64,000 nt of DNA from Arthrobacter sp. ISL-28 (GTDB taxonomy: Bacteria > Actinomycetota > Actinomycetes > Actinomycetales > Micrococcaceae): the NCBI RefSeq assembly GCF_018613875.1, contig NZ_JAGGPJ010000034.1, positions 1-64,000 of the forward strand, in the 5' to 3' direction. A program made the translations under genes and the position numbers. Shown here one piece after another: positions 7,365 to 16,200 of this stretch (positions are counted from its first letter, which is position 1; each line of letters begins with the position of its first letter). The notes under the pieces are model-generated. The model worked only from the letters and a program-made list of their open reading frames with translations. It was not told where the DNA came from and made no database searches.

Positions 7365-8800
7365 AACTGTGAGTCTTTACGTGGCTGGTCTGGGACTAGC
7401 TGGCAGTGTTGATGCCGGTCGTTCTGCCTGGCGCGTGACTCGAAAAAACAATTGCCCTTGAAGGTGCGTTTCCCCCGATTTGTCCGCGCTGGGTGGAGCG
7501 ACCGGCGTTGACCTGTCCCACGTCGTTGGCTTGATTAGAAGCTTGTCCAGCCTTTAGAGGTTGTGGCTCATCACAGTTTTGCCGCGGGGTGACTCTTCCC
7601 AGGTCCGGCGCCGGTCGTGCTGCGACCTGTCTTGCCCGTTCGAAAGGAAGGAGGGTGGCCGCGTTGACTATCGTTGCGCAGTCCCGCCCGTTCGTTATCG
7701 GCGTGGACTGTCACGCCCGAACCCATACTTACGCCATCATCGAGGCCAGCACTAAGCGACAGGTCGCGTGCGAGCAGTTCCCGACCACCTCGGCAGGGAT
7801 TTCACGCGCCCTTGCCTGGGTAGGCCGAAGGACAGACGGCGATATGGGGTGTTTGTGGGCTGTTGAGGGTATCGGCTCATATGGGGCCCGGCTGGCCAGG
7901 GCAGCAACGGACGCGGGTTATGACGTCGCCGAAGCTCCACGGATGAACGCCCGAGGCCGTCGGGGGCTGGGCAAATCGGACCCGTTGGACGCCACCGCCA
8001 TCGGAGCCGCTGTCCTGGGCTTGGAGGAGTCCCAACTCCGGGTTCCGCGACGGGATGAAGGAACCCGTGCCGGGCTCAGGATCCTGAGTGCGGCCCGGGA
8101 TCAGCTGACGCGGGAACGAACAATGAATGTAAATGCACTCATCGCCCTCCTCCGGGCACATGACCTTGGAGTAGACGCCCGTAAGCCTCTGGTTCCCGCG
8201 CAGATCGCCGCGATCACCAGATGGCGGGAACGGCAGGAGCAGATGGAATTAGCGATTGCGCGGGAGGAAGCGGTTCGGTTGGCGCGCCGCGTTCTCGAAG
8301 TGACCACTCAGCTGGCTGCTAATCAGAAGCGCATGACTGAGCTAATTCAGCAAAGCCCCGCCGCCCCGCTGTTGGAGATGGTGGGCGCTGGCGCCGTTTC
8401 AATCGCTGCCGTCCTGACGGCTTGGTCGCATCCAGGAAGGGTTCGCAGCGAAGCTGCTTTCGCGTCACTGGCAGGGGTGAATCCCTTGCCGGCCTCAAAC
8501 GGTAACACTGTCCGTCACAGGCTCAACAGGGGCGGTGATAGGCGCCTCAACCGTGCCTTGCACACCACCACCATGACTCGGATGGTTCACCACCCCGGAA
8601 CGAGGGAGTACGTCGCCAAACGCACCCAAGAAGGCCGCGGCTACCGCGAAATTCGAAGATCCCTCAAGCGCTACCTTGCCCGAACCCTCTACCGCCAGCT
8701 CAACACCCTTTACGCCTCCATGGATCCTGCCCGACCTCATGCTGCAGGGGCGGAGCCCAGCCAACTCGTCGGAGCGTATCGCGATTCCGCGCCAGGCTAG
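7365..8800 (+). mobile_element. IS110-family element (first of three)
   Basis: Spans from the abrupt end of leader homology (7365) to the transposase stop. No terminal inverted repeats are visible, as expected for IS110. The ~300 non-coding bases before the transposase (7365-7663) are where IS110 elements encode a bridge RNA; I cannot fold it to confirm. The exact ends are uncertain. Confidence 0.6.
7664..8800 (+). CDS. IS110-family transposase
   Basis: Catalyses IS transposition. About 378 aa: an N-terminal RuvC-like DEDD domain (GVDCHARTHTYAII near the start, VEGIGSYG, and a KSDPLDA motif) and a C-terminal transposase-20 domain with the Ser-type motif region (MVGAGAVSIAAVL, FASLAGVNPLPASNGN). 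The start is taken as TTG 7664 because GGAAGGAGG lies 9-10 bases upstream; GTG 7655 abuts that site and ATG-less upstream readings are poor. The stop overlaps the 3' end of the convergent HxlR gene by 4 bases, placing the IS end very close by. Confidence 0.85.
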   Translation: MTIVAQSRPFVIGVDCHARTHTYAIIEASTKRQVACEQFPTTSAGISRALAWVGRRTDGDMGCLWAVEGIGSYGARLARAATDAGYDVAEAPRMNARGRRGLGKSDPLDATAIGAAVLGLEESQLRVPRRDEGTRAGLRILSAARDQLTRERTMNVNALIALLRAHDLGVDARKPLVPAQIAAITRWRERQEQMELAIAREEAVRLARRVLEVTTQLAANQKRMTELIQQSPAAPLLEMVGAGAVSIAAVLTAWSHPGRVRSEAAFASLAGVNPLPASNGNTVRHRLNRGGDRRLNRALHTTTMTRMVHHPGTREYVAKRTQEGRGYREIRRSLKRYLARTLYRQLNTLYASMDPARPHAAGAEPSQLVGAYRDSAPG

Positions 8801-9108
8801 GCCTCCTCGCTGCCCCAGCGTCCTAGCGCGACGATCGCCTCACGCAAGGCAAGCCCCCGATCGGTCAGCGCGTAGGCCCGGGTGTTGTGCCGGAGGGGCA
8901 GCCGGGACAGTACCCCGGCCGCTTCGAGCTCGCGCAGGCGGGTCGCGAGAATGTTCGTCGGCACGCCGAGGTCGCGCTGCAGATCGCCGTAGCGCTGCGG
9001 CCCGTCGAGCAGCCGCTCCACGACGAGCAGGGCCCACCGTGCTCCAACGATATCGAGGGCAGCAGCGAGGTCGCTCACACGGTCGGATCGGCGTCCGGCT
9101 TCATCCAA
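8797..9108 (-). CDS. HxlR-family transcriptional regulator
   Basis: A 103-aa winged-helix repressor/activator. Family hallmarks are visible: DIVGARWALLVVERLLDGPQRYGDLQRD-type helix pair, then ILATRLRELEAAGVLSR and the wing TRAYALTDRGLAL. It overlaps the upstream VOC gene by 34 bases, so the two form one minus-strand operon, and the regulator probably controls its own operon through the dyad at 9490-9504. Its 3' end overlaps the IS110 transposase end, so its last residues may have been altered by the insertion. Confidence 0.85.
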   Translation of the reverse strand: MDEAGRRSDRVSDLAAALDIVGARWALLVVERLLDGPQRYGDLQRDLGVPTNILATRLRELEAAGVLSRLPLRHNTRAYALTDRGLALREAIVALGRWGSEEA

Positions 9109-9479
9109 AACGGCGAGTAGTGGTAGCCGTCAGGGTCGTCGAACTGGCGCTGGTACATGAAGGGGTAGTCGTCGATATCACCGATCCGTCCGCCGGCGGC
9201 ACCGGCGCGCTCGGTGAGCTCATCGACCGCCTCACGGCTGCCGAGGTCGAACGAGACCGTGACCTTCGAGGGGGTGTCGGGTCCGCCGACCAGCTCCTCG
9301 GCGCCCCCGACGCTCGCATACATCTCTCGGCTGCCGAGCATGACGTACTGCTCGGGGGCGATCGCGAAGCATGACACGTTGTGATCGGACATCTCGGGGT
9401 TGAGGGTCCAGCCGAGGGCGGTGTAGAAGGCAGTCGCGCGCTCGACGCTCTCGACCGGGCAGGTGATGAAAAGGCTCAT
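9075..9479 (-). CDS. VOC-family (glyoxalase-like) protein
   Basis: A 134-aa single vicinal-oxygen-chelate domain pair. It opens MSLFITCPVESVERATAFYTALGW, typical of the PhnB/lactoylglutathione-lyase-like branch, and ends with DPDGYHYSPFWM. Metal ligands cannot be assigned with certainty. The substrate is unknown. ATG 9479 is the conserved family start; no Shine-Dalgarno is visible, and a TTGACG box about 40 bases upstream suggests a leaderless or near-leaderless message. It is the first gene of a two-gene operon with HxlR. Confidence 0.8.
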   Translation of the reverse strand: MSLFITCPVESVERATAFYTALGWTLNPEMSDHNVSCFAIAPEQYVMLGSREMYASVGGAEELVGGPDTPSKVTVSFDLGSREAVDELTERAGAAGGRIGDIDDYPFMYQRQFDDPDGYHYSPFWMKPDADPTV

Positions 9480-9489
9480 GCGGCCAATG

Positions 9490-9504
9490 CTTGCAAAATG
9501 CAAG
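9490..9504 (-). promoter_or_regulatory. Dyad operator upstream of VOC-HxlR operon
   Basis: CTTGCA AAA TGCAAG, a perfect 6-bp dyad 11 bases before the VOC start, located between a TTGACG -35-like box and the start. A natural HxlR binding site for autoregulation (inference). Confidence 0.45.
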
Positions 9505-9730
9505 TGTGACGTCAAGACTAAGCCGCGCGCTCCGCGACTTGCGGGCGTGTAGGAGCACGTTCAGAGGTACGGACGAGTATTAGGGACCAAACCGTGCGTT
9601 CGGCAATGGTGCAGGCAGGGATCTCTAACCGGGCGTCGCCGCATCGCTCAGGCCGAGATGTCTTATATGGCTAGGGTTATGGGGCATCCCGGGTTACGAG
9701 ACACCCTTTGATGTTGGCTGCATCTATTGC

Positions 9731-10864
9731 TCAGAGGGTGTGCCAGAACGCGGTGATGTCATTGGCGAGGAGCTCGGGTTCCTCGTGCGGAGCGAAATGT
9801 CCGCCCCGGGGCATCCTTGTGTATCTGGTGACTTGATATGACCGGGCGGCCCAACTTCGGGGTGGCTGTGCGAGGTCGAACGGGAATAGGGCGACCGCCG
9901 TCGGGACCCGCACCTGATCCACACGCGTTGTGAAGCCGGCCGCGAATTCGTAATACGGGCGGAATGACGTGCCGATGGACTTGGTGAACCAGTAGACGGA
10001 TGCGAGGGTGAGGAGGTAGTCATCGCTGAACCGTGTCGAGACGTCCCCTCCGCAGTCGCTCCACGCCCGGTGCTTTTCGAGGATCCAAGACAAGAGGCCT
10101 GCCGGCGAGTCCGACAGTGCGGGAGCGAGGGTGAGCGGACGGGTTTGCTGCAGGTGTTGGTACGCACCTTCTCCTGCGACCCAGGCGTTCACACGTTCTA
10201 AATGTTCTTGTTCTTCGGGGCTGATCGTAGCGGGGTCAATTTGAAGCGGTGCAGCAACTGCGAGGAGATGGATGCCCGCGACTGCGTGGGGATGGGCAGC
10301 GGCCAGGCGTGAAGTAATTCCTGCGCCGAGGTCGCCGCCGTGGGCCGCGTAGCGGTCGAAGCCGAGGTGGTCTGTCATCAACCGGTGCCAGAGCTCGTGT
10401 GTCTGGTCGTGCAGGGATGGGCGCTGCGGGGAGAATGGCAGACCTGGCAGGGCCGGAACAATTACCGTTACGGCAGTCTCGGAACTGCCGCCGAACCGCG
10501 ATGGTGCCGCTAACCGCTCGGCGAGAGCCACGAGCTCCAGAGCGGTGCTTGGCCATCCGTTGGTGAGTATGACGGGGAGGCCGCCCTGCTTTTCCGGGTC
10601 GAACCGGAGATATGCGACGGCGGTGCCGTCAATGTCCGCTGTATTCCAGGGCAACGCGTGGATGTGACGTTGTTGGGCTTCCCAGTCGAAGTCCTCGGCC
10701 CAGTACGAGACCAGTCGGCGCAGCTCTTCCTGGTCAGTTCCGGCTTCCCAGCCCGTCACAGGCCAGGAGGCAGGCCACCGTGTGTTACGAAGCCGGCGGC
10801 GCACCTCGTTGATTTCTTCGTTTGTCGGATCGAGGGTGAGGGGGGAACGGGACATAGCGCTCAT
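9731..10864 (-). CDS. Epoxide hydrolase family protein
   Basis: Alpha/beta hydrolase with an N-terminal EHN domain (NEEINEVRRRLRNTRWP, then WPVTGWEAGTD), the layout of microsomal-type epoxide hydrolases. The nucleophile Asp is in HGGDLGAG, oxyanion-hole sequence in NGWPST, and the base His in PRGGHFAPHEEP. 377 aa is normal. It has no signal peptide, so it acts in the cytosol. The start may be ATG 10864 or ATG 10855; neither has a strong ribosome binding site. It is a lone gene, and its substrate is not predictable. Confidence 0.85.
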   Translation of the reverse strand: MSAMSRSPLTLDPTNEEINEVRRRLRNTRWPASWPVTGWEAGTDQEELRRLVSYWAEDFDWEAQQRHIHALPWNTADIDGTAVAYLRFDPEKQGGLPVILTNGWPSTALELVALAERLAAPSRFGGSSETAVTVIVPALPGLPFSPQRPSLHDQTHELWHRLMTDHLGFDRYAAHGGDLGAGITSRLAAAHPHAVAGIHLLAVAAPLQIDPATISPEEQEHLERVNAWVAGEGAYQHLQQTRPLTLAPALSDSPAGLLSWILEKHRAWSDCGGDVSTRFSDDYLLTLASVYWFTKSIGTSFRPYYEFAAGFTTRVDQVRVPTAVALFPFDLAQPPRSWAARSYQVTRYTRMPRGGHFAPHEEPELLANDITAFWHTL

Positions 10865-11179
10865 TTCAACTGATGCATAAGTCGTGACGTTTAGACGAAC
10901 TTATCCCAGCCTGTGCTGCTTCCTTCTCGTTGCAGCCATGCTGTGTTGGGACAGCGGAAGTGCAGGACTCGGGGTGCGGCCGGGACAATGAATGGAACCC
11001 GCCCGCACCCCTTTCCTGAGAAGACGCGGCGGACACGGCCGAAGACTGACTTGTGACGCCCTAACGATCTATGCATGCGTCCGGAAGCGCGGCCGGGGGG
11101 TTGTTGCTGGGCAACAGTGTCCGGCGATGAACGAGGACACGGCACTGGTCGCGGTGACCGTGTATTGCTTAGACAGGCA
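10865..11179. other. Intergenic stretch, no gene seen
   Basis: 315 bases between the epoxide hydrolase start and the end of the SnoaL-like gene. Readings on both strands lack plausible starts or families. It probably contains the epoxide hydrolase promoter. Confidence 0.4.
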
Positions 11180-11539
11180 TCAAGTTGCGGGCCCGACCAT
11201 GACGGTCGCTTCCTCGATGCGTTCGAACCGTCCGTCGGAACCCAGGGCGGCGAAGACGTAGACCTCATAGACGACGCGCCGACCATCGACGCCGAGCAAC
11301 TCGATGAGGTGGCGTTCGGCGTAGCTGCTGCCGTCGGTGATTTCATCCAGGACGGTAATGGTGACTTCTTGGGTGTTGCTTCGCAGGCGCCTGATGCGGG
11401 CGAGAAATCCGGCCCGGTCGTCCCACTGCCCGTTCGTGCGTTGGCGGAAGTCGGGGCTGATGTGACGGTCGGCTGCCTCGTCGACAGGAAGGTCGTGATT
11501 CTCGAGGAGGTCGGCCAGGGCGCCTCGGAGTGTGGTCAT
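11180..11539 (-). CDS. SnoaL/NTF2-like fold protein
   Basis: A 119-aa protein with the cone-shaped NTF2-like fold pattern: an N-terminal helix (LADLLENHDLP), DFRQRTNGQWDDRAGFLARI and alternating strands ending in ERIEEATVMV. Many such proteins are cyclases, isomerases or binding proteins; no specific activity can be inferred. GGAG lies 9 bases before ATG 11539. It lies directly behind the oxidoreductase at 11601 in the same direction (61-base gap), so the two may be co-transcribed under the TetR regulator. Confidence 0.7.
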   Translation of the reverse strand: MTTLRGALADLLENHDLPVDEAADRHISPDFRQRTNGQWDDRAGFLARIRRLRSNTQEVTITVLDEITDGSSYAERHLIELLGVDGRRVVYEVYVFAALGSDGRFERIEEATVMVGPAT

Positions 11540-11600
11540 TGAGTGGCTCCTGATCTCCCCGGCCGCACGGATGCCGGTTCATGGCCGGCTCGTAGCGAGC

Positions 11601-12614
11601 TCATCGGACCGTGAGCACAATCTTGCCCTGGATGTGTCCCTGGGCCGCCCTCTCGTGCGCCTGCTGGGCGCTGGCGAGCGGGTAGGTGCTGTCGATGGCG
11701 ACGCGCAATGTGCCGGCCTCGATCAGGCCGGCCAACTGTTCGAGCTGTTGGCCGTCGGAGCGCACCTGGGTGGATGAGACCACGACTCCGTGCTCGGCGA
11801 CCTCCTCGGGGTCGAATTCGGCGAGGTAGACCGGGAACAGCGCGCCGCCGCGCTTGAGCGTGCGGAGGAAGCGTCGGCTGTGGGGACCGCCGACGGTATC
11901 GACTACGAGGTCGATGTCATGGGCGGTGTCTTCGGGGCGGTTCTTGGTGTAGTCGATGAATTCGTCAGCGCCGAGTTCCCGCAGGAATTCTTCGTGTTCT
12001 CCCGAGGCGACGGCGATGACGTGCGCGCCCTTCCATTTCGCAAGCTGGACGGCGAAGTGCCCAACGCCGCCCGCGGCCCCGTTGACCAGCACCGTGGTGT
12101 TGGAGTCGAGCCTGACCGGGCGGTGCCGATGGGCCTGAAAAGGCGAGGGATGGTCGTGTCCCAGCTCGACGAGGAACTGCCATGCGGTCAGCCCGGACAT
12201 TGCTGCACCCGCGGCGTGCAGGTGTTCGACGCCCGCTGGCTTGTGCGCAAGGTCTGAGGCCGGCGCGGTCACGTATTCGGCATAGGCGCTGCCCTGGAGG
12301 CTGGTGGGGAAGAGGACCAGGCCGAAAACTTCTTCGCCCTTCGTGAAGCCTTCGACGTCGCCGGCGACAGCCTCCACGACCCCTGACACGTCGGTGCCCA
12401 GGATGATGGGCAGGTTCATGGGCGGCAGCATCTCTCGCGGCACGCCCGGCATGCCCTCGCGCATGTACCAGTCCGGAGGGTTGACGCCCACCGCGGAGAC
12501 CCGGACGAGCACCTCGCCAGGCCCCACCTCGGGGACCGGCACCTCTTCGTGGCGCATTACCTCGGGGCCGCCGAAGTGGTGAATTCGAATCGCCTTCATA
12601 CTGTTCGTGGGCAT
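11601..12614 (-). CDS. NADP-dependent quinone-oxidoreductase-like MDR protein
   Basis: A 337-aa medium-chain dehydrogenase/reductase of the zinc-free quinone reductase branch. It has an N-terminal GroES-like fold (MKAIRIHHFGGPEVM, VGVNPPDWYMR) and a Rossmann fold with the NAD(P) motif VNGAAGGVGHFAVQLA. It probably reduces quinones or activated alkenes with NADPH. An insertion of ~20 residues (HDHPSPFQAHRHRP) sits before the nucleotide motif. It is divergent from a TetR gene, with its own promoter overlapped by the operator at 12648-12666. Confidence 0.88.
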   Translation of the reverse strand: MPTNSMKAIRIHHFGGPEVMRHEEVPVPEVGPGEVLVRVSAVGVNPPDWYMREGMPGVPREMLPPMNLPIILGTDVSGVVEAVAGDVEGFTKGEEVFGLVLFPTSLQGSAYAEYVTAPASDLAHKPAGVEHLHAAGAAMSGLTAWQFLVELGHDHPSPFQAHRHRPVRLDSNTTVLVNGAAGGVGHFAVQLAKWKGAHVIAVASGEHEEFLRELGADEFIDYTKNRPEDTAHDIDLVVDTVGGPHSRRFLRTLKRGGALFPVYLAEFDPEEVAEHGVVVSSTQVRSDGQQLEQLAGLIEAGTLRVAIDSTYPLASAQQAHERAAQGHIQGKIVLTVR

Positions 12615-12642
12615 TGTGTGTCCTTTCAGTGGCCTGCCTGTA

Positions 12643-12672
12643 CCATTACTGGAGCACTGCTCCGGTTGTCAA
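12643..12672 (-). promoter_or_regulatory. Oxidoreductase promoter with TetR operator in the spacer
   Basis: Minus strand: -35 TTGACA (12667-12672, perfect), an 18-bp spacer, -10 TAATGG (12643-12648). The spacer is the dyad ACTGGAGC ACT GCTCCGGT (12648-12666, 7 of 8 pairs). A repressor bound here would block RNA polymerase; the adjacent divergent TetR gene is the obvious candidate. Confidence 0.7.
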
Positions 12673-12685
12673 AAGGAGATGTGAG

Positions 12686-13264
12686 ATGCGCGTCGACGCT
12701 CAAAGAAACTATGAGCACCTGCTCGATATTGGCCGCGTTGTTGTCGTCGAGCAGGGAGCTGAGGCGTCGCTGCGCGACGTCGCCCGCCGGGCTGGCGTTG
12801 GATTGGGAACGCTTTACAGGCATTTTCCGTCACGGGAGGCCCTGCTTGAAGCCTTGCTGCGCAAGAGCTTTGACAAGCTGGCAGCGCAGGCAGCCGAGCT
12901 TGAGGCGGCAAGCGCACCGGCAGACGCACTCATTGTCTGGCTGCGCGATTTCGTCGCGTTCTCCCGTACCTACCGGGGCGTCACGGAGATGATGATGGCC
13001 GCCATCGAAAACACGGAGTCCGCCCTCCATACCTCATGCGTCAGGCTGCGCGGCGCCGGCACGCAGTTGCTCACCCGCGCCCAGGCCGCCGGCGCCGCCC
13101 GCCCTGACATGGATGGCACCGACCTGTTCGCGCTCGTCACCGCACTTGCCTGGCTCGGCGACCAACCCTCAAGCGCGACCCGCGCCGGTCATCTCTTCGA
13201 CATCATCGCAAGCGCAATCCTGGTAAATCGAGCAAGCGGCGATTCCCTCTCCGAATCCCCCTAA
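12686..13264 (+). CDS. TetR-family transcriptional repressor
   Basis: A 192-aa protein. The N-terminal HTH is clear: EASLRDVARRAGVGLGTLYRHFPSREALLEALL. The C-terminal ligand domain resembles the TetR_C_33-type group (FVAFSRTYRG, then LFALVTALAWL). ATG 12686 has AAAGGAG 8 bases upstream. It is divergent from the oxidoreductase, and the dyad between them suggests that it represses that gene and perhaps itself, with an electrophile or quinone as the likely inducer (inference from the target). Confidence 0.88.
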   Translation: MRVDAQRNYEHLLDIGRVVVVEQGAEASLRDVARRAGVGLGTLYRHFPSREALLEALLRKSFDKLAAQAAELEAASAPADALIVWLRDFVAFSRTYRGVTEMMMAAIENTESALHTSCVRLRGAGTQLLTRAQAAGAARPDMDGTDLFALVTALAWLGDQPSSATRAGHLFDIIASAILVNRASGDSLSESP

Positions 13265-13831
13265 CGCGGGACTGGGCTCGACAGGCGCCGCGACGGAGGC
13301 TCTAGATGCCGGCACAGCCGGCCCGATTGAATGTGCGATGAAGGCACAGGAATCCCAGCTGCAACAACCCGGCGTCTCATAACCCTTGAGATACGAGGCG
13401 TCTCGTCCAGAGGAAAGCACCGCGTCAAATGCGGTCCCAGGTTGTTTGAAATCACGTGGCTTTCCCAGCACCAGGCGATTCTCATAAGTATGTCTCGAAA
13501 CCCTCTGTTTGAATCGGCATACTAATGATTAGTTACGAGACGTGGAGCCGCTCCGCGGCGTTGTTGGCTTGAGAAAACGGCCTTGTGGCTGGCTTGGGTA
13601 GCGGCGGATGATGGCGGTGCCGCGGTCGACGCCGCTGTGTCTTAGTGCTCAGAGCCTGTTTATGAGCGTGGTGTGGAGGGCTTCCACGGGAACCGTGGAT
13701 TGGTGCCGCCAGCCCAACAGCCTAGGGGTTGACGAGCCCGTTTAGTAGATTCCTGAATCATTTCCCCGCCCTTCCCGCGGTACCTGACACCGCCAGCCCG
13801 GTGGTGCTGTTGGAGCGGATGCGAGGAGTAG
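13265..13831. other. Intergenic stretch with GTCTC dyads, possible res site
   Basis: No gene seen. Several short related motifs occur: GTCTCATAAC...TTGAGATAC (~13374-13394), ACGAGGCGTCTCGT (~13393-13406), GTCTCGAAACCC (13492-13503) and GTTACGAGAC (13532-13541), the last two being opposed. Such clustered dyads are typical of serine-resolvase recombination sites, and a resolvase gene lies at 15113 beyond the IS110 gene. The segment just before 13832 is also where the IS110 bridge RNA would be expected. Confidence 0.3.
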
Positions 13832-15091
13832 ATGATGGACATCGTGCACGAGCGTGCCGCGGGAATGGATATCTCCAAACGTGATGCGAAGGTCTGCATC
13901 CGGGTACCGGGAACGCGGGCAGGGACGTCCAGTAGGACAGTGGCCACATATGGGGCGACGACGAATGAGATCGTGCGTCTGCGGCGTGATCTGGAGGCAG
14001 TCGCGGTGACGGTGGTGGTAATGGAGGCTACCGGCGACTACTGGAAACCGTTCTACTTCCTGCTGGCGGAGTCGCTGAACGTGCAACTGGTTAATGCCAA
14101 AGCTGCGCGGAATATCCCGGGGAGGAAGAGCGATGTTTCAGACGCGACGTGGCTGGCGGAGCTCGCTGCCCATAATCTGCTGCGGGCCAGTTTCGTGCCG
14201 CCCGAGCCGATCCGTCAGTTGCGGGATTTGACCCGCACGCGATCGAACCTGACTCATGAGCGCACCCGCGAATTCTCACGACTGGAGAAAGCACTGGAGG
14301 ACTCGAGTATCAAATTGTCCTCGGTCGTCAGCACGCTGAGCACTCAATCCGCCCGCAGCATCCTCAACGCGCTCGTATCCGGAGAACGTGACCCGCAGGC
14401 CTTAGCTTCGCTGGCGCACGCCTCGATGGGCCGCAAATCCGGGGCGCTGGTCGAAGCCCTCACCGGCCGCTTCACCGACCACCACGCATTCATGGTGCAG
14501 CTGCATCTGGACCGCATCGATCAAATCGAAGCGACCCTCGCGGCCCTCGACACCCGCATCGATATGGTGATGGAACCTTTTTCCTTAGCCCGGGAGCTGC
14601 TGATGACCGTCCCTGGGATTTCGAAGAATGTCGCTAACGTCATCATCGCCGAAGCCGGCGTGGACATGAGCGTCTTTGACACTGCGGGCCATCTGGCCTC
14701 GTGGGCGGGAGTATGTCCGAGCCAGAACGAGTCCGCTGGACGGATCAAGTCCACCCAAACCCGACCCGGCGACCACTACCTCAAAGCCGCACTGGGAATC
14801 GCGGCGCTGGCCGTGTCACGATCCAAAACGACCTATCTCGCCGTGAAATACCGTCGCATTCAGTCCCATGCCGGTTCCCTGCGTGCCGTAGTCGCTCTCC
14901 AACACACGCTGCTCGTCATCGTTTGGAACATGCTCCACGACGGTGTCGCCTACGATGAACTCGGCATCGATCATTATGACAAAACGAACCCCGAACGCGC
15001 CAGGAAACGCCTCCAACGCAGAATGGTCTCGCTTGGATTCGAGCCCAACCTCACCCCACTTTCTGCAGGGAGCTCACCTTCGTTTTCTTAG
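13832..15091 (+). CDS. IS110-family transposase (second element)
   Basis: About 419 aa. It has a DEDD/RuvC-like N-terminal domain (AGMDISKRDAKVCIRVPG, VVMEATGDYW, and NAKAARNIPGRKSDVSDATW) and a C-terminal transposase-20 domain (LMTVPGISKNVANVIIAEAG, HLASWAGVCPSQNESAGR). It is only distantly related to the transposases at 7664 and 19528, so this is a separate IS species. Several Met codons at the start leave the exact start open (ATG 13832 or 13835). It ends 21 bases before the resolvase gene. Confidence 0.88.
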   Translation: MMDIVHERAAGMDISKRDAKVCIRVPGTRAGTSSRTVATYGATTNEIVRLRRDLEAVAVTVVVMEATGDYWKPFYFLLAESLNVQLVNAKAARNIPGRKSDVSDATWLAELAAHNLLRASFVPPEPIRQLRDLTRTRSNLTHERTREFSRLEKALEDSSIKLSSVVSTLSTQSARSILNALVSGERDPQALASLAHASMGRKSGALVEALTGRFTDHHAFMVQLHLDRIDQIEATLAALDTRIDMVMEPFSLARELLMTVPGISKNVANVIIAEAGVDMSVFDTAGHLASWAGVCPSQNESAGRIKSTQTRPGDHYLKAALGIAALAVSRSKTTYLAVKYRRIQSHAGSLRAVVALQHTLLVIVWNMLHDGVAYDELGIDHYDKTNPERARKRLQRRMVSLGFEPNLTPLSAGSSPSFS

Positions 15092-15112
15092 TAGACACAC
15101 TCGGAGGCAGGC

Positions 15113-15709
15113 ATGTCGAAACTCATTGGCTATGCACGCGTTTCGACACGACAGCAGTCCACGGACCGGCAGCGCGCGGATCTCCTGGCCGCCTGTGTTC
15201 GACGCGATGACCTATACACCGACCATGGGGTCTCCGGAGCACACGCATCTCGACCACAGTTCGATCGGTCACTCGACGCGCTCATGGAAGGTGACACCCT
15301 CGTCATCACGACTTTGGACCGGCTCGGGCGATCCACCCAGAACATGCTCGCCCTCGCCGATGAACTCCGCAGCAGGAAAGCCGGTTTGCGCGTGCTGAAC
15401 CTGGGCGGAGGCGACGTCGACACCGCAACACCGATGGGCTCAATGTTGTTCACGATCATGGCCGCCCTTGCGCAAATGGAACATGAGATCAAGCGCGAAC
15501 GCGTCACGGACTCCATCAACAAGCGACGCGAGGCGGGCCTGGGTCTCGGCGGCCGGCCCCGCCGGGTTACCGATAGCCAGATTCGAAATGCTGTCCGATT
15601 GGTCGAAGGTGGAGAGCCCGCGGCGCAGGTTGCCCGCGACCTGGGAATGTCCCGAGCAACCTTTTACAGGCGGTCACGAGCCCTTGCCGGCCAGCAGGCT
15701 GCCATTTAG
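15113..15709 (+). CDS. Serine recombinase (resolvase/invertase family)
   Basis: A 198-aa small serine recombinase. The catalytic Ser is in IGYARVSTRQQ (about residue 10); the conserved LDRLGRS, GSMLFTIMAALAQMEHEIKRER helix and a C-terminal Hin-type HTH (AAQVARDLGMSRATFYRR) are complete. CGGAGGC lies 5 bases before ATG 15113. It resolves cointegrates or inverts DNA at res-like sites. It may belong to a transposon now broken by the IS110 insertion upstream, or act in plasmid multimer resolution. Confidence 0.9.
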   Translation: MSKLIGYARVSTRQQSTDRQRADLLAACVRRDDLYTDHGVSGAHASRPQFDRSLDALMEGDTLVITTLDRLGRSTQNMLALADELRSRKAGLRVLNLGGGDVDTATPMGSMLFTIMAALAQMEHEIKRERVTDSINKRREAGLGLGGRPRRVTDSQIRNAVRLVEGGEPAAQVARDLGMSRATFYRRSRALAGQQAAI

Positions 15710-15858
15710 CACCGTAAAAGACGGCCATATCGCGCCAACATTGACACCCGACCCCGTTGCGGGAGTGGGAGCTGTAGGTGTTTTGAACAAGCAGTGCCTT
15801 TTCAAAACGCTGGTGCCTTACCTCAGCCGGACCGAGAGCGCCCGGCGAACTTCGGCGG

Positions 15859-15881
15859 TACACAGCGCTGGGCGCTGTGTA
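15859..15881 (+). other. Perfect hairpin upstream of leader copy 4
   Basis: TACACAGCGC TGG GCGCTGTGTA, 10 bp, perfect. It replaces the CCAGGGG/CCCCTGG region that precedes leader copies 2, 3 and 5. It could be a terminator for the resolvase or part of an alternative leader 5' domain. Confidence 0.5.
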
Positions 15882-15919
15882 ATGGTCCTCGCTTCGCTCG
15901 GGCTGTAGAAGCGTTTTTC

Positions 15920-16124
15920 TTGTTTTGGCTGCTGTCCTGAGGGATTGTACGTACCCGCTCCGGCCCGTCTAGCCCCTCCGTGAACTCCGGGGCCTGCGTG
16001 CCGGGAATTTCCCTCCGGCGCTCCTTCGTCGCTGATTTCCTCCGGGAATTTCCCGGCCCTTGCCCAATGGTAGACAGGCCTCCGTCGGGCACAGCTCCGC
16101 AAGCTTCGCCAGCAGCCAAAACAA
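15920..16124 (+). repeat. Structured leader element, copy 4, before dprA
   Basis: Closing arms TTGTTTTGGCTGCTG (15920-15934) and CAGCAGCCAAAACAA (16110-16124) pair perfectly although both differ from copy 2. The long internal stem is GGGAATTTCCC / GGGAATTTCCC instead of GGAAACTTTGC / GCAAACTTTCC, keeping the same pairing and the same central mismatch. The GCCCC/GGGGC hairpin keeps its stem with a different loop. Shared sequence runs on to CAGCAAAGGAC before the dprA start. Confidence 0.8.
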
Positions 16125-16200
16125 CGGGGGGAGAGGGGAAGCTGGCCGGTCACCAAAGCCGCCCCGCCCACCGGATCCTCAGCAAAGGACGAGAGAAACC

